DNA of 64,000 nt from an uncultured Schlesneria sp. (GCA_903904835.1 CAIVEI010000175.1:1-64000), one strand, 5' to 3'; shown: positions 1-11,080, counted from the stretch's first letter. Numbers and translations are program-made. Notes: generated by a model from the sequence alone, not told the origin.

Positions 1-120
1 CAAGATCCCTCGCTTGCGCGTCGGGCTAATGTTTCGCGTTCTTTTGTGATCTTGGTTTCGCTTGATCGATGATGATCTTGTGTCGAATCGCAGAGAATGC
101 GTGAATAATCCTGGCTCGAG

Positions 121-1119
121 TCAAACCGAAGCCTCTCGAAGTCGTTTTGCCGCGTCTTCAGGGTAGACGGGATTGATGTAGAATCCGCTTCCCCATTCAA
201 ATCCGGCCACGCGCGTCAGTCGCGGAAAGATTTCAAAGTGCCAGCGGAAGTGTGGCAGTTCGGGCTGGTCGAACGGAGCTGAGTGAAGGACATAGTTGTA
301 CGGAGGATCGTCGAGAGCTCGTTCCTGTTTGCCGAGAACCGTTTTCATCACGTGACCCAGTTCGTCAATCGATTTTGGACCGATATTTTCGAAGTGGCTG
401 CTTTGCTCTTTTGGTAAAATCCAGGTCTCGAAGGAAAACCGACTGGCATAGGGACAGAAGGCGACGAACCCTGGCGTATCGAGTACGATTCGCGAGCCGG
501 TCGCCAGTTCCTGCTGGATCATTTCGTCGAAGATCGAGCGATGCTGATTATTGAAATATTCCTTGGCGCCCTGGATTTCTTCCCAGATCGCAATCGGCAC
601 GACAGGGCTAGCGATCAGTTGCGAATGCGAGTGTGGCAGTGACGCTCCCGCAAGGATTCCGTTGTTCTTAAAGATCAAGGCATGGACCAGTCGGCGGTCC
701 TGCTTCAGGTCAATCATTCGGTCACGATACGCGGCCATCACTTCGCGTACGTGATCGACACTCAGGCGCGAGAGATTGGTTTCGTTGTGCGGGCATTCGA
801 TGATGACTTCGTGAGTTCCCAGGCCGTTCATCATTTCGTAGATCCCCTCGCGACTCATTTCGAGCGAAGGTTCCATCTGAAGCGCAGGATATTTATTGGG
901 AACCACGCGAACTCGCCAACCCGGTCCATTCGCGACTGAATCGGGGCTTCGATAGGCCAGGAGTTCCGGCGGCGTTGAAGCTTCATTCCCTTCGGCAAAC
1001 GGGTCGAAATCGTTTCCCACGAGAAGCGGCGGCGCAACGGATTGCATCGGTCGCTTGGAGCGATCGGGGGCCATCACTACCCAGCGTCGCATCATCGGAT
1101 CTTTGCGCAATTCAGGCAT
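121..1119 (-). CDS. galT: galactose-1-phosphate uridylyltransferase
   Basis: 332 aa, normal length for the GalT branch of the HIT superfamily. It would transfer UMP between UDP-glucose and galactose-1-phosphate in the cytoplasmic Leloir pathway. The active-site HSHSQ is visible at residues 163-167 (nucleotidylated histidine H165), and the N-terminal [16 protein letters not shown] and C-terminal [12 protein letters not shown] blocks are typical of the family. It is followed upstream by glgA on the same strand (57 bases away), so the two probably form a sugar-nucleotide/glycogen unit. Some planctomycete relatives are annotated as ADP-glucose:phosphate adenylyltransferases or generic GalT, so substrate choice is inferred. 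The first 120 bases of the window hold no recognisable gene. Confidence 0.9.
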   Translation of the reverse strand: MPELRKDPMMRRWVVMAPDRSKRPMQSVAPPLLVGNDFDPFAEGNEASTPPELLAYRSPDSVANGPGWRVRVVPNKYPALQMEPSLEMSREGIYEMMNGLGTHEVIIECPHNETNLSRLSVDHVREVMAAYRDRMIDLKQDRRLVHALIFKNNGILAGASLPHSHSQLIASPVVPIAIWEEIQGAKEYFNNQHRSIFDEMIQQELATGSRIVLDTPGFVAFCPYASRFSFETWILPKEQSSHFENIGPKSIDELGHVMKTVLGKQERALDDPPYNYVLHSAPFDQPELPHFRWHFEIFPRLTRVAGFEWGSGFYINPVYPEDAAKRLREASV

Positions 1120-1175
1120 GTCGAAACCTTGTGAGGCGAACCGTCAGCCGATGGTCCCTCGATGAGTTCGGGCGA

Positions 1176-2684
1176 TCACGTTGTCTTGTTTTGTGATTGT
1201 TGCGATCGCTTCTTCATCGCGCGTTCGTAGATATGCAGATATTCGTCGGCACTACGCTTCCACGACCAGTCCCGTTTCATGCCTGTTTGTTGCAGTTGAT
1301 TCCATTTTTGTTTTTCGGCGTACATCGCTCGAGCCCGGCAGATATTCCAGAACAGGACATCGCTGCGAAACTCGCGAAATGAAAAACCATTCGCGGTTCG
1401 GTTGGCCAGGTTTTCGTCGCTCGCATCAATTACCGAATCGGCCAGACCGCCAACACTTCGCACGATGGGCACGGTTCCGTAGATCAGGCTGTACATCTGA
1501 TTGAGCCCACACGGTTCGAACTCACTTGGCATCAGGAAGGCATCCGATCCCGCCTCGATCTGATGCGAAAGGGGTTCATCGTAACCAATCGTTGTGGCAA
1601 CCTTCGATCGATGGTCGCTGGCCATTTTTAACAACATGTCTTCAAACCGTGCTTCACCGGAACCAAGAAAGACGAATTGAACATCCTGATCGAGCAGCAT
1701 GTGTGAGCATTGTTCAATCAACTGATAACCCTTCTGATGGGTCATCCGCGAGATACTTCCGATTAACATGACATTGGGACGTTCTGGCAGCCCAAGTCGT
1801 TTTTGTAATGCCTCTTTACATTCGGCCTTGCCATCGCTTAATGACGAGACTGAGTAGTTCTTCGTCAGATGGGGGTCGGTGGCCGGGTTCCAGACTTCCG
1901 TATCAACACCATTCAAGATTCCGAACAAATCGTCGTGTCGCGACGACAATGCCCCATTCAGGCCGCAGCCAAATTCGGGTGTCTGAATCTCACGCGAATA
2001 GGTCGGGCTGACGGTCGTCACCAGGTCGGCAAACGAAATACCCGTCTTCAGCAGATTCAAGTGGCCGTAGCATTCCATCTGACGCCAGTTGAAATACTTC
2101 CAGTCCAATCCCGTTAGCAGCATATCCCAGTGCCAGAACTGACCTTGAAACGCCATGTTGTGGATCGTAAAGATCGAAGCAGTCTGTTCGAAGCCGGGTT
2201 GATCCCGGTATTCGATTTCGAACAAAGCAGGGACAAGTCCCGTTTGCCAGTCGTTCGCGTGGACAATATCGGGATTCAGTCCCAGGACGCGTGTCGCTTC
2301 CATCACCGCACGGCTGAAGAAAATGAACCGTTCGCTATTGTCGCGGTAGTCCTGATCGTGTTCGACGTATAATCCTGAACGATCGAAGTAGATCGGCTGA
2401 TCGATCAGGTACACGGTCACACGGGAACCCGGCAAGGTCGACTTCAGAATCCGGCCTTCGACATGTTTCGGACCGACAGGAACGTGAACGGATAACCCGG
2501 TCGGCTCGATCACGGGACGATTTCCGCTACCGTTCTTCTGTATCACCTGAGGGTAGTAGGGGGTGATCAGGAATACGTCGTGACCGACATGAGCCAGCGC
2601 CTTGGGGAGCGCCGAGGCAACGTCCGCAAGTCCACCCGTTTTCGAAAACGGGACTGCTTCGGAACTGGCAAGTACGATGCGCAT
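1176..2684 (-). CDS. glgA: glycogen synthase (ADP-glucose, GT5)
   Basis: 502 aa, full length. It adds glucose from ADP-glucose to the growing alpha-1,4-glucan. The N-terminal substrate loop KTGGLADVASALPKAL (K15) is diagnostic of GT5 starch/glycogen synthases. The C-terminal Rossmann domain carries the E-x7-E region around SEFEPCGLNQMYSLIYGT. The start codon is the one that puts MRIVLASSEAVPFSKTGG at the N terminus, as in the whole family. It sits upstream of galT on the same strand, which suggests joint expression of glycogen-related enzymes. The C terminus is Lys/Gln rich and not conserved. Confidence 0.95.
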   Translation of the reverse strand: MRIVLASSEAVPFSKTGGLADVASALPKALAHVGHDVFLITPYYPQVIQKNGSGNRPVIEPTGLSVHVPVGPKHVEGRILKSTLPGSRVTVYLIDQPIYFDRSGLYVEHDQDYRDNSERFIFFSRAVMEATRVLGLNPDIVHANDWQTGLVPALFEIEYRDQPGFEQTASIFTIHNMAFQGQFWHWDMLLTGLDWKYFNWRQMECYGHLNLLKTGISFADLVTTVSPTYSREIQTPEFGCGLNGALSSRHDDLFGILNGVDTEVWNPATDPHLTKNYSVSSLSDGKAECKEALQKRLGLPERPNVMLIGSISRMTHQKGYQLIEQCSHMLLDQDVQFVFLGSGEARFEDMLLKMASDHRSKVATTIGYDEPLSHQIEAGSDAFLMPSEFEPCGLNQMYSLIYGTVPIVRSVGGLADSVIDASDENLANRTANGFSFREFRSDVLFWNICRARAMYAEKQKWNQLQQTGMKRDWSWKRSADEYLHIYERAMKKRSQQSQNKTT

Positions 2685-2970
2685 AAATCAGTGGCCTCTT
2701 ATTGTCGAACGATCGGCGAATCCTGCCGACAATTGTCAGTCCCGGTGGGATCAGGTCGCGAACAGGCAGCTTTCGATTTTCCAACCGTCCGCTTATCGGC
2801 ACACCCGTTACGGTTGCTTCAGATTGACATCCAGAGGCGTTCGAGTCGAGGGAAACGAGCCCCAGTCCGAGAGAAAACCGGCTGAAAAATGAAATTGCCA
2901 GTAAAATCCGCAGAACGCGAAATTGCCGTGACGGGGTTCGGTTAATCACTTGGAACGCATTTTTGACGAC

Positions 2971-3004
2971 AAAAACGGGCAGGGGATATAAAATCCTCTG
3001 CCCG
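2971..3004 (-). terminator. intrinsic terminator downstream of the CsrA-receiver gene
   Basis: An inverted repeat CGGGCAGGGGA / TCCTCTGCCCG (2976-2986 with 2994-3004) forms an 11-bp stem with one G-T wobble and a 7-base loop. On the minus strand it is followed directly by TTTTTG, the classical layout of a rho-independent terminator. It lies about 60 bases past the stop codon of the minus-strand gene at 3067-3807. The rest of the 2685-3066 interval shows no gene and should contain the glgA promoter. Confidence 0.8.
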
Positions 3005-3066
3005 AATAGGCGTCATTGCCTGCTCAATGTGCCATCCTGGCGATCAACTAAAGGCGGGGGAAATGA

Positions 3067-3807
3067 CTACAAAGCCACGGTTGACGGCATCTGGTGTTGA
3101 TGGATCGCTTCCACAAGCCGGTTTGGATTGAGAGGTTTTTCGAACCAGGCATTAATTCCATCCCGTCCACCCACCGTGACGCCAACCTCATCAGCCCGGT
3201 GTCCGCTCATTCCAAAAATGGTCAGGTCATTCAGTTTTGTGCTTTTGCGGATCATTGACAGCATTTGAGGGCCGTCGATCTTTGGCATCATCATGTCGAG
3301 CAGAACCACATCCGGTCGGGGCTCGGATGACGACAGCCTGACAAGTGCCTGTTCGCCGTCAGGTACGGTATCGACGACACATCCATCCATCCGCAGCAAA
3401 CCGGCCAGCAACTCGCGCTCGTTGTCATCGTCTTCCACGATCAACACTCGAGCCATCGGATGAGGATCTTCCGTGATCGCTTCAAGCGGAGCATGATTTC
3501 GATCGATTTCTTTCAATCGCGTCAGCATCTGCAGATAGGTCTGATGTGCACGATCAAGATCACCTCGGCTGACCAGTCGTTCATACATTTCGATAAACAG
3601 CGTGATCGCGTTCAGATCGTTCCTCAGTTTATGATTCGAGGGTGGCGGCTCCGAGGATGTGAGTAGTTCGCCGCGAATAATTTGAATGTTGGCCGGTGCC
3701 TGAATCCCCAGTCGGGTACGGTTACCGGTTGCTTGAAGAATTTTGACTGTGACACCGATCGTTGGGAATACGATCTCTTCGTCACATCGCCGAGAAACGA
3801 CGAGCAT
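3067..3807 (-). CDS. CsrA-like domain fused to a response-regulator receiver domain
   Basis: 246 aa from the ATG at 3807, chosen because AAGGA lies 8 bases upstream and because MLVVSRRCDEEIVF aligns with the start of CsrA. Residues 1-50 look like CsrA/RsmA, including the LGIQAPANIQIIRGEL segment that matches the RLGI-AP---VHR-E core of the RNA-binding dimer. Residues 55-105 form a helical stretch beginning HKLRNDLNAI, which resembles a histidine-kinase H-box/dimerisation helix. Residues 115-240 are a complete receiver: acidic triad EDDDN, phospho-acceptor in VLLDMMMPKIDG, and Lys in FEKPLN. CsrA is normally a free 60-70 aa protein that binds GGA motifs in mRNA. Here RNA binding may be controlled by phosphorylation. 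It is divergent from the CheB-CheR hybrid kinase, a plausible partner. The function is inferred; the domains are seen. Confidence 0.8.
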   Translation of the reverse strand: MLVVSRRCDEEIVFPTIGVTVKILQATGNRTRLGIQAPANIQIIRGELLTSSEPPPSNHKLRNDLNAITLFIEMYERLVSRGDLDRAHQTYLQMLTRLKEIDRNHAPLEAITEDPHPMARVLIVEDDDNERELLAGLLRMDGCVVDTVPDGEQALVRLSSSEPRPDVVLLDMMMPKIDGPQMLSMIRKSTKLNDLTIFGMSGHRADEVGVTVGGRDGINAWFEKPLNPNRLVEAIHQHQMPSTVAL

Positions 3808-3863
3808 GATGGAATTCCTTTTCTGGAGATGGACCATTTCCATCTCACGCCTGGATCCTTGGC

Positions 3864-3882
3864 GGAATCGTTCAACGATTCC
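3864..3882. promoter_or_regulatory. perfect palindrome in the divergent intergenic region
   Basis: GGAATCGTT-C-AACGATTCC is a perfect 9+1+9 inverted repeat 57 bases upstream of the CsrA-receiver start. It lies in the 319-base interval (3808-4126) shared with the divergent giant kinase gene. It could be an operator or an mRNA hairpin in the leader. No other structure was recognised in the interval. Confidence 0.35.
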
Positions 3883-4126
3883 TGACCGTCCTTGACGGGC
3901 CCCCCCGACATCGTGCCGGCTACGGCAGTCTCTTCACTGCATTAACCCCACCAATACAATGCCAGATGAAATGAAAAAGTCAAGATGAAATTGGATAAAC
4001 TTATCTGTAACGCTTGCTCTGTCATTTCGAATTGTAAAAATGGGACGATGAATTACGGGTTGAGGCGGTTTTCGGGACCGTCATTCCGGACGATCTGTCG
4101 TCACGCTCGATACGGAGATTTGGCGT

Positions 4127-7100
4127 ATGTCCACAAGTGAAATACTGGCCAATCAATCACCCACGGTCGAATCGGTTCCGACCTATATTGTCGGGATCGG
4201 GGCTTCAGCCGGTGGCTTGGAAGCTCTTGAACGACTGTTCGACAGGATGCCAACCAATACGGGAATGGCATTTGTCGTTGTCCAGCATCTCTCTCCCGAC
4301 TTCAAAAGTCTGATGGATGAGCTGTTGTCGCGTCGAACGACACTTCCCGTCCATCGGGTTGAGGATGGGATGGTAGTCGAGCCGGATTCGATCTATCTGA
4401 TTCCGCCTCGGCGTGAAATGATTTTTTCGGACGGAAAGCTGTTGCTGACTGAAGTCGATCCGCATCAGGGACTGACGTTGCCGATCGATTACTTCTTCCG
4501 TTCGCTGGCTCAAAGTTGCGGTCGTAATGCGATTGCAATCGTTCTTTCGGGGACCGGCAGTGATGGTTCACGTGGCATCCAGGATATTCATCGTGCCGGC
4601 GGTCTCGTCATTGCCCAGACCGGACGCTCGGCGAAATTTGAAGGGATGCCTGGCGCAGCTCGGGAAACCGGTGTCGTGGATCTCTCGCTCGATCCAGAAG
4701 ACATTCCGACGGCACTTGTGCAGTATGGTGTCCGTCACGATATCGGCGACCTGGCGGCCCAGTTCGAAACGGTCCCCGCCGACGAAGAAGGACTGGCAGC
4801 AATCCTGCGTCTGCTGCGAGATCAATATGGAATCGACTTTTCGTTCTATAAGCTCAACACCGTCGTACGGCGAACAGAACGACGGCTGCAACTGACTCGT
4901 ATCGATTCGGTCAAAGACTATCTTCAACGATTAGAGCGTGACCCGGTCGAATTGAATGCCCTGTATCACGACCTGCTGGTTGGGGTCACACGTTTCTTTC
5001 GTGATGAAGAAGCCTTCGATCGACTGGGCGAAGAGATCGATCAGTCACTGAAGAATCACGAACCGAATACAGAGTTTCGAGCGTGGATTGCGGGCTGTGC
5101 GACGGGCGAAGAAGCGTATTCGATCGCCATCCTGCTTGACGAACGAATTCTCGCCAGCGGCAAAGACATTACTGCTCGTGTTTTTGCCACCGATGTGCAC
5201 CGCATCTCGTTAGACCAGGCGGGGCACGGAGTCTACAGCCAGGAGAGTATCGGCAATATTTCGCCCGATCGGCTGGTGACGTATTTCACTCAAAATGAAC
5301 GGGGCTTCACGGTCAATCAACGAATCCGGCAGATGGTTGTGTTCGCCCCGCACAATATCATCAAGGATGCTCCGTTCACGCGAATGGAACTGGTGACTTG
5401 CCGTAACCTGTTGATTTATCTGCAACCCGGCGCACAGAAGAAGGCGTTGTCGCTGTTTCATTTCGGACTGAAGGCCAATGGGATTTTGTTTCTTGGTCCG
5501 AGCGAAAGTACGGGCGAACTGGATGACGAGTTCGAACCGATGGACCGCCATTGGAACATCTATCGCAAGCGACGGGATGTCCGACTCAATTTTGAACTGC
5601 GACCAACGCTGGCGACATCGGGTCGATCGTTAAGAGCGTCGGGATTGCCGGAATATATCACGCCTGCGGGACGCGGAATCGATTCTCATATTGCCGGAGC
5701 TTACGACGCATTGCTGGCGGAATTTATGCCGCCCGGTCTGTTGATCGACAGTTCTAATCGATTGCTGCATGTCTTTGGTGATGCCGGCAAGTACCTTCGT
5801 CATCCCTCGGGGCGAACCAGTTTTGACGTTTTAGATTGCATGGAATCGCCGCTCAAACTGGCGGTCGTGGGTGCGATCCGGCGAACTCAAACCACTCAGC
5901 AACCCGTCCACCTCAGGGGTTTGACGGTTGACGATGAAACGCTCGATCTGGGAATTCGACCGGTCATTAATTTGAAAGTCGATGTCATCGATTACCTGAT
6001 CACGTTCGTTCCGAATAACGATCAGCAGAGGCATGTTCTTCCCGAATCAGAAACCTGGATCGACATGCAGCATGTTTCTGGCCGCGAGATCCAGGAACTG
6101 GAAGGGGAACTTCGTCGCGCGAAAGAAAATACCCAGGCACTGATTGAAGAGTTAGAAACCAGCAACGAAGAGCTGCAGGCGACGAATGAGGAACTCGTCG
6201 CGTCAAACGAGGAATTGCAAAGCACGAACGAAGAACTTCATTCCGTCAATGAAGAGCTTTACACGGTCAACGCGGAACACCAGCGCAAGATCCAGCAGTT
6301 GACCGTATTGACCGACGATATGGAAAACTTGCTGCATAGTACTCAGGTACATACGCTCTTTCTCGATCGCCAGCTTCGAATTCGCCGGTTCACGCCTCGG
6401 ATTGGTGAGATCTTCAGCCTGGTGCAGCACGATGTCGGTCGATCGATCGAGGCGTTTCATAATCGACTTCAATACACCAATCTGTTAAACGACCTGCGGC
6501 TGGTCCTGTCGACTGGCGAGCTTCAAGAGTCTGAAATCCAGAATGCTGGCGGGCACTGGTTCCTGATGCGGATTCTCCCTTATCTCACCGAGAAGGGGAG
6601 CGAAGGTGTTGTCCTGACGTTGACTGACATCGACGTCGCCCGTCGGGCTCAGATGAACCTCAATTGTGTCATCGACTTCTTCCCGAATGCCGTTGTCGCC
6701 ATCAACGATAAAGGGTTGATCCAGATCGTCAATCAACGAACGCAATCGATCTTCGGCTACGAAGCGTCAGAAATGATCGGTCAGCCGGTTGAGATGCTGT
6801 TGCCGGAACGACGACGGGAAAAGCACCAGCTTGATCGCGAAGAATACGCCAAAAATCCAAAACCTCGCGAGATGGAACGACTGGATGAACTCTATGCACT
6901 TCGTAAAAACGGCGAAGAATTCCCGGTAGAAGTTGGCCTGAACTCGATCAAAACCGAGAAGGGTCTGTTGATCATCTCATCAATCAACGACATCACAGTC
7001 CGTCAGTCGACGCAACTGGAACTCGCCCGGCGCGAACAACAGTTGCGACTGGTGATCAACGGCGTCCCGATGCTGATCGCCTATATCGACACCGATTTTG

Positions 7101-8536
7101 TCTATCGTTATGCCAACGATTACTACTGTGAAAAGCTGGGGCTGACGCCGGACGAGGTTTGTAATAAGCGAGTCCAGAGTATTTTAGGTGAAGCGATCTA
7201 TGCTCAAAAAAGACCTCTTCTGGACCGAGTCTTCGCAGGTGAATCCGTCACGGCGGAATTGCAGAGGTTTTTCCCCACAGATCCGCCGGATCAAGACAAC
7301 TGGATTCTTGCTCATTACGTTCCCGATCGAGACGAAAAAGGGGTCGTTCGCGGATGCTTTGTCGCGATGAATGATATTACCGAACTGAAGGAACTGGTCG
7401 CTTCAAAACAGAAACAAGTCGAACAGCGAGATCTGTTTTTGGCGACACTTTCGCACGAACTGCGGAACCCATTGGGTGCGGTGACTTCGGCACTGAGATT
7501 ACTTCAGTCGGGTCGAGACAATTCTGATCTGCTGCAGAAGACCCTTGCGGCGATTGATCGCCAGACGAGCCAGATGACGGCGCTGCTCGATGACTTGCTG
7601 GACGTATCACGCGTCACCAAGGGGAAGATTGAACTCCGTCGATCCCCTGTCGAGCTGCAGCATGTCGTTCGCGAATCAGTCGAATCGGTCATGCCGATGT
7701 TTGAAAAGCGCAACCAGCAGGTCAAAGTCACGATCGCCAATGGACCAGCCTGGGTGAACGGCGACGCTGTTCGATTGCGTCAGATTGTGATTAATCTTCT
7801 CACCAACGCCGCCCGTTACAGTCCGCCGGGGGAAACGATTTTCGTCTCGTTGGAAACAGAGTCGAATACGTCAGGGTGCATCCGGGTTAAGGATCATGGG
7901 ATCGGGATTCCTCGCGAGATGCAGGAACGGATCTTTGAGCCATTCGAGCAGCTTCGCCGGACTCACAACGAGGCTTCGGAAGGGCTTGGTCTGGGTTTGT
8001 CGCTATCACGTCGACTGGCCGAACTGCACGGTGGCAACGTCACCGTATTCAGTCGGGGTGATGGTCAGGGCAGCGAGTTCACTGTTCATGTGCCACTGAT
8101 CGATCCTCCGCATGATGACGGTGATTTCCAGCATTCCGACCCTGAACCGGTGGTCGAGCGACCCCGTTCGATTGCTCTTGTGGAAGACAACGAAGATGCC
8201 CGTGACCTGTTACGGCAGCTTCTGGAGTTCGAGGATTTTCAGGTGGAAGTGGCCGCTGATGGCCTCAGCGGACTGGAACTGATCCGAAAGAAACGGCCAC
8301 AAGTTGCGATCATTGACATCGGTCTGCCCCGCATGGACGGCCACGAGATTGCCCGGACACTTCGTCGCGAAGGGGTGACAACTATTCTCATCGCGCTCAC
8401 AGGCTACGGCCAGGATTCCGATCGAGCGGCAGCACTCGTTGCCGGTTTCGACGAGCACGTCACCAAGCCAGTCGATTTCGACGCGCTGGTCCGATTGCTG
8501 GAACGAGTCGTCGCCACAAAGATGAATCAGAAATAG
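4127..8536 (+). CDS. CheB-CheR-PAS hybrid histidine kinase with receiver
   Basis: 1469 aa multi-domain sensor. Residues 18-200 are a CheB methylesterase domain with triad S27 (IGASAGG), H54 (QHLSPDF) and D146 (GTGSDGSRG). Residues about 215-490 are CheR, with the SAM-binding [10 protein letters not shown] and CRNLLIYL motifs. About 640-720 is a heptad-like coiled coil with SNEELQ/TNEEL repeats. Three PAS-like domains follow (about 730-1090). HisKA has H1110 (LSHELRNPL), then a HATPase with [10 protein letters not shown] and [10 protein letters not shown], and a C-terminal receiver with D1397 ([11 protein letters not shown]). No transmembrane segment is evident, so it is probably cytoplasmic. 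Such CheB/CheR-kinase proteins couple methylation-type chemistry to phosphotransfer; the actual input is unknown. A small membrane-protein gene follows 21 bases downstream. Confidence 0.93.
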   Translation: MSTSEILANQSPTVESVPTYIVGIGASAGGLEALERLFDRMPTNTGMAFVVVQHLSPDFKSLMDELLSRRTTLPVHRVEDGMVVEPDSIYLIPPRREMIFSDGKLLLTEVDPHQGLTLPIDYFFRSLAQSCGRNAIAIVLSGTGSDGSRGIQDIHRAGGLVIAQTGRSAKFEGMPGAARETGVVDLSLDPEDIPTALVQYGVRHDIGDLAAQFETVPADEEGLAAILRLLRDQYGIDFSFYKLNTVVRRTERRLQLTRIDSVKDYLQRLERDPVELNALYHDLLVGVTRFFRDEEAFDRLGEEIDQSLKNHEPNTEFRAWIAGCATGEEAYSIAILLDERILASGKDITARVFATDVHRISLDQAGHGVYSQESIGNISPDRLVTYFTQNERGFTVNQRIRQMVVFAPHNIIKDAPFTRMELVTCRNLLIYLQPGAQKKALSLFHFGLKANGILFLGPSESTGELDDEFEPMDRHWNIYRKRRDVRLNFELRPTLATSGRSLRASGLPEYITPAGRGIDSHIAGAYDALLAEFMPPGLLIDSSNRLLHVFGDAGKYLRHPSGRTSFDVLDCMESPLKLAVVGAIRRTQTTQQPVHLRGLTVDDETLDLGIRPVINLKVDVIDYLITFVPNNDQQRHVLPESETWIDMQHVSGREIQELEGELRRAKENTQALIEELETSNEELQATNEELVASNEELQSTNEELHSVNEELYTVNAEHQRKIQQLTVLTDDMENLLHSTQVHTLFLDRQLRIRRFTPRIGEIFSLVQHDVGRSIEAFHNRLQYTNLLNDLRLVLSTGELQESEIQNAGGHWFLMRILPYLTEKGSEGVVLTLTDIDVARRAQMNLNCVIDFFPNAVVAINDKGLIQIVNQRTQSIFGYEASEMIGQPVEMLLPERRREKHQLDREEYAKNPKPREMERLDELYALRKNGEEFPVEVGLNSIKTEKGLLIISSINDITVRQSTQLELARREQQLRLVINGVPMLIAYIDTDFVYRYANDYYCEKLGLTPDEVCNKRVQSILGEAIYAQKRPLLDRVFAGESVTAELQRFFPTDPPDQDNWILAHYVPDRDEKGVVRGCFVAMNDITELKELVASKQKQVEQRDLFLATLSHELRNPLGAVTSALRLLQSGRDNSDLLQKTLAAIDRQTSQMTALLDDLLDVSRVTKGKIELRRSPVELQHVVRESVESVMPMFEKRNQQVKVTIANGPAWVNGDAVRLRQIVINLLTNAARYSPPGETIFVSLETESNTSGCIRVKDHGIGIPREMQERIFEPFEQLRRTHNEASEGLGLGLSLSRRLAELHGGNVTVFSRGDGQGSEFTVHVPLIDPPHDDGDFQHSDPEPVVERPRSIALVEDNEDARDLLRQLLEFEDFQVEVAADGLSGLELIRKKRPQVAIIDIGLPRMDGHEIARTLRREGVTTILIALTGYGQDSDRAAALVAGFDEHVTKPVDFDALVRLLERVVATKMNQK

Positions 8537-8557
8537 TCCGAAAACGAAAGCGAACCG

Positions 8558-9061
8558 ATGTCATCGCCAATTTCTCCAAAGCCGGTTCGCCCAAGTCGGA
8601 ATCCATTGCGCTGGATCGCGCTGTTTGGAATCGTAATGTTCGCGATCGCCCCGTGGCTGACGGCACTCGATCTGATTCGTAAGGACGGGACTACAGACCA
8701 GTATCCGGGCTGGCCACTTTTGTTATTCGGCTGGCTCGGGGTTTTTGGTGTTCTTGATTTGAAGTTTTACGCAGTGGGCTGGCTGGCAAATCCATTACTC
8801 ATCATTGGATCATTGCTTCTATTGTTTGATCGTTTTGATAAACGAAGACTTGCCACGATCGTTCTTTTTGCTGCAGCGATGTTCTCTGTCGGCGGTTTCC
8901 TGCTGAAGGAAATCATGATGGACGAAGGAGGAAATACGGCGGCGGTCACCGGGCACAACATCGGCTTCTGGCTATGGCTGGCAGCGATCTGGTTCAACTT
9001 CCTCGTCGCACTTATCGTTCAGTCACTACCTGTTTCCCGACCCGCCGAGACAAACCAATGA
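8558..9061 (+). CDS. small integral membrane protein, unknown function
   Basis: 167 aa with four or five hydrophobic segments (roughly residues 14-34, 48-64, 65-87, 93-111, 128-155) and a positively charged N terminus, so an inner-membrane protein. No family motif was recognised. It begins 21 bases after the hybrid kinase stop codon on the same strand, so it is probably co-transcribed and may be a membrane partner of that sensor. This is inference from position only. Confidence 0.75.
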   Translation: MSSPISPKPVRPSRNPLRWIALFGIVMFAIAPWLTALDLIRKDGTTDQYPGWPLLLFGWLGVFGVLDLKFYAVGWLANPLLIIGSLLLLFDRFDKRRLATIVLFAAAMFSVGGFLLKEIMMDEGGNTAAVTGHNIGFWLWLAAIWFNFLVALIVQSLPVSRPAETNQ

Positions 9062-9318
9062 CCGTCGCGGGTACGTGAGCTTAATAAATCCGACATCGGC
9101 GAATGGTAACGAATCCCTAATGTGTTATGGTTAAATCGTTTTGACCACGGAGTTGGCCGTCGAAATGCTTTGTTGGTTCAAGGGTCGTCAGTTTGCTGTC
9201 TTCGTCTCATAGCCTCCTTCTGGCGGCTTAAGCAGAGCTCTCAGTGTCTTTGTCTCGGGCCGCTGACAAGATTTTCGACACGGTATTCTCACACTTCTTT
9301 CATTTGGCGGAAACTACA

Positions 9319-10443
9319 GTGACCGGACGCATCTATATGCTGGATGGCAAATCGAGCTTAACGCCGATGGAACAGTCGCCCTACGATTCCGAACGCCTTC
9401 TGCAAGAGTTACTCGCAAACCATCCAGATATACTCGCGGGCGAGCAGATCAATAGCAAAAATCCGCGCCGTTGGCTGTTGGTGACCCGTGAGATGACTGT
9501 GCCAGACGAAATCGACGGCGCCGGGCGATGGTCCCTTGACCATCTCTTTCTTGATCAGGAAGGCATCCCCACGCTCGTTGAAGTCAAGCGGAGCAGTGAT
9601 ACCCGCATCCGGCGTGAAGTCGTTGGCCAGATGCTGGACTACGCTGCAAATGCGGTTGCCTATTGGCCAGTGGAAGAAATCCGCGCCGTTTTTGAATCTC
9701 GCTGTGAATCCGAAGGCCTTATCCCAGCCAACGAACTCACCAACCTTCTGGGAGAAGGCCACGACCCGAGTGCCTTTTGGCAGCAAGTGAAGACAAACCT
9801 TCAAGCAGGACGTATTCGACTTGTCTTTGTCGCGGATGAAATTCCCAATGAACTGCGTCGAATCGTCGAATTTCTCAATAAACATCTTGATCCAGTGGAA
9901 GTGCTTGCCATTGAAATCAAACAGTTTATCGGCGGCGGCATGAAGACGTTGGTGCCACGTGTCATCGGATTCGTCGATAAAGATCCGGGTGGCGGCAGTA
10001 AGTCGTTCCCCAAAACCATCTCGGAATCCGATTTCTTACGAGAGTTGAATTCCAAACTCTCTCCTTCGGAATCGCACGTGGCCATCTCAATTCTAGATTG
10101 GTCACGTCGGCACGGATTGGTCGATAATTTCACGATGTATCAGCGTGGAGCAGCATTTATGCCCGAAGTGCGTCGTGGGGATGGCGTTTACCCCTTCCAC
10201 GTACAAACTTGGGGAATGCTGATGGTTTCGATGAGTTCATTGAGACGACACCCACCATTCGATGATGTTTGCCGTCGCGACGAACTTCTCGCGAAGCTGC
10301 AGCAATTACCTGGTTTGATCGCGACGGAAAAAGCGCGAGACGGCTTCCCGATGATTTCATTGAAGCACATCGCTGAAAAGCCGATTCTCGACAAGACGCT
10401 TGAAATTTTAAATTGGATCGTGACTTTGATTCAGAACTCGTGA
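9319..10443 (+). CDS. PD-(D/E)XK nuclease-like protein
   Basis: 374 aa from the GTG at 9319, preceded by GGAAA; this start gives VTGRIYMLDG as N terminus. Residues about 66-105 contain LDHLFLDQEGIPTLVEVKR: an acidic residue, then E-x-K, followed by a helix with RREVVGQMLDYA. This is the signature of PD-(D/E)XK restriction-type or NucS-like nuclease folds. The C-terminal half is mixed alpha/beta and not recognised. It stands alone, convergent with the PIN gene (46-base gap), in a neighbourhood that resembles a small defence or toxin-antitoxin patch. DNA cleavage is an inference from the motif. Confidence 0.7.
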   Translation: MTGRIYMLDGKSSLTPMEQSPYDSERLLQELLANHPDILAGEQINSKNPRRWLLVTREMTVPDEIDGAGRWSLDHLFLDQEGIPTLVEVKRSSDTRIRREVVGQMLDYAANAVAYWPVEEIRAVFESRCESEGLIPANELTNLLGEGHDPSAFWQQVKTNLQAGRIRLVFVADEIPNELRRIVEFLNKHLDPVEVLAIEIKQFIGGGMKTLVPRVIGFVDKDPGGGSKSFPKTISESDFLRELNSKLSPSESHVAISILDWSRRHGLVDNFTMYQRGAAFMPEVRRGDGVYPFHVQTWGMLMVSMSSLRRHPPFDDVCRRDELLAKLQQLPGLIATEKARDGFPMISLKHIAEKPILDKTLEILNWIVTLIQNS

Positions 10444-10489
10444 ACTGCGGCTGACTGTAGTTCTTCGATTCTGGAGACAAAAAAGTCCA

Positions 10490-11080
10490 TCATTTGCCTG
10501 CTAAATGTGAAATCCACCATGTGGCTTCGGGTGAATTCGGGCGGGGGACAAACTTTGCAAACCTTTGAATCTTCAACAGCGCTTCGGTGATTTGCAGCTT
10601 TGTCGCTTTTGTGTTCCTCGCCCATTGTTTCAGAAGCTGTGCGGTTGTTAACACGGTCACGCCAGCCTGATTTGCAATGGATGTTGCTGGTCGGTCGTCT
10701 GTCGCAAGTGACCAGCCGCGATTCTTGGCAATCGCAAGGCATGCCGCTTCGCCGTCGTCGAGCTTCGTGGCGTACGCGATAAAAAGAGATGTTTCTTCGA
10801 CGCCCTCGACATCACAACGGTTTAGAACGCCTGTTTTGAAATAAGGATTGAGGTTGATCGGGGATTTGAACAGCTTTGACGGGTCGTCAAGTTCCGGTTG
10901 GAGCAAGTACATGCTTTCCGCGGCGATGATTTGGGCCACGTGGAGAACCGCACCTGTTGAAGAAACATTCCCCGATGATGTCACTTTCAACTTTGTCTTT
11001 TGTACCGACGGCTTTGAGAGAACATCTTCCGCCGCGAGTAAGTTGATCAGGCAACAAGCGTCGATCACGACATTGTTCAT
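10490..11080 (-). CDS. PIN-domain protein, probable ribonuclease
   Basis: 196 aa. The N terminus NNVVIDACCLINLLA has the first conserved Asp of PIN domains. DDGEAACLAIAKNRG and LATDDRPA carry the later acidic residues, giving the D-E-D-D set that binds metal. PIN proteins are typically VapC-type toxins of 130-150 aa; this one has an extra C-terminal helical part. It is encoded 15 bases after the HTH/ImmA-IrrE gene on the same strand, and that protein would be the regulator or antidote. RNase activity and toxin function are inferred. Confidence 0.75.
   Translation of the reverse strand: MNNVVIDACCLINLLAAEDVLSKPSVQKTKLKVTSSGNVSSTGAVLHVAQIIAAESMYLLQPELDDPSKLFKSPINLNPYFKTGVLNRCDVEGVEETSLFIAYATKLDDGEAACLAIAKNRGWSLATDDRPATSIANQAGVTVLTTAQLLKQWARNTKATKLQITEALLKIQRFAKFVPRPNSPEATWWISHLAGK

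Noticed and set aside
2527-2949. 140-codon minus-strand frame across the glgA start
   Set aside because: It overlaps the well-supported glgA start and has no family likeness.
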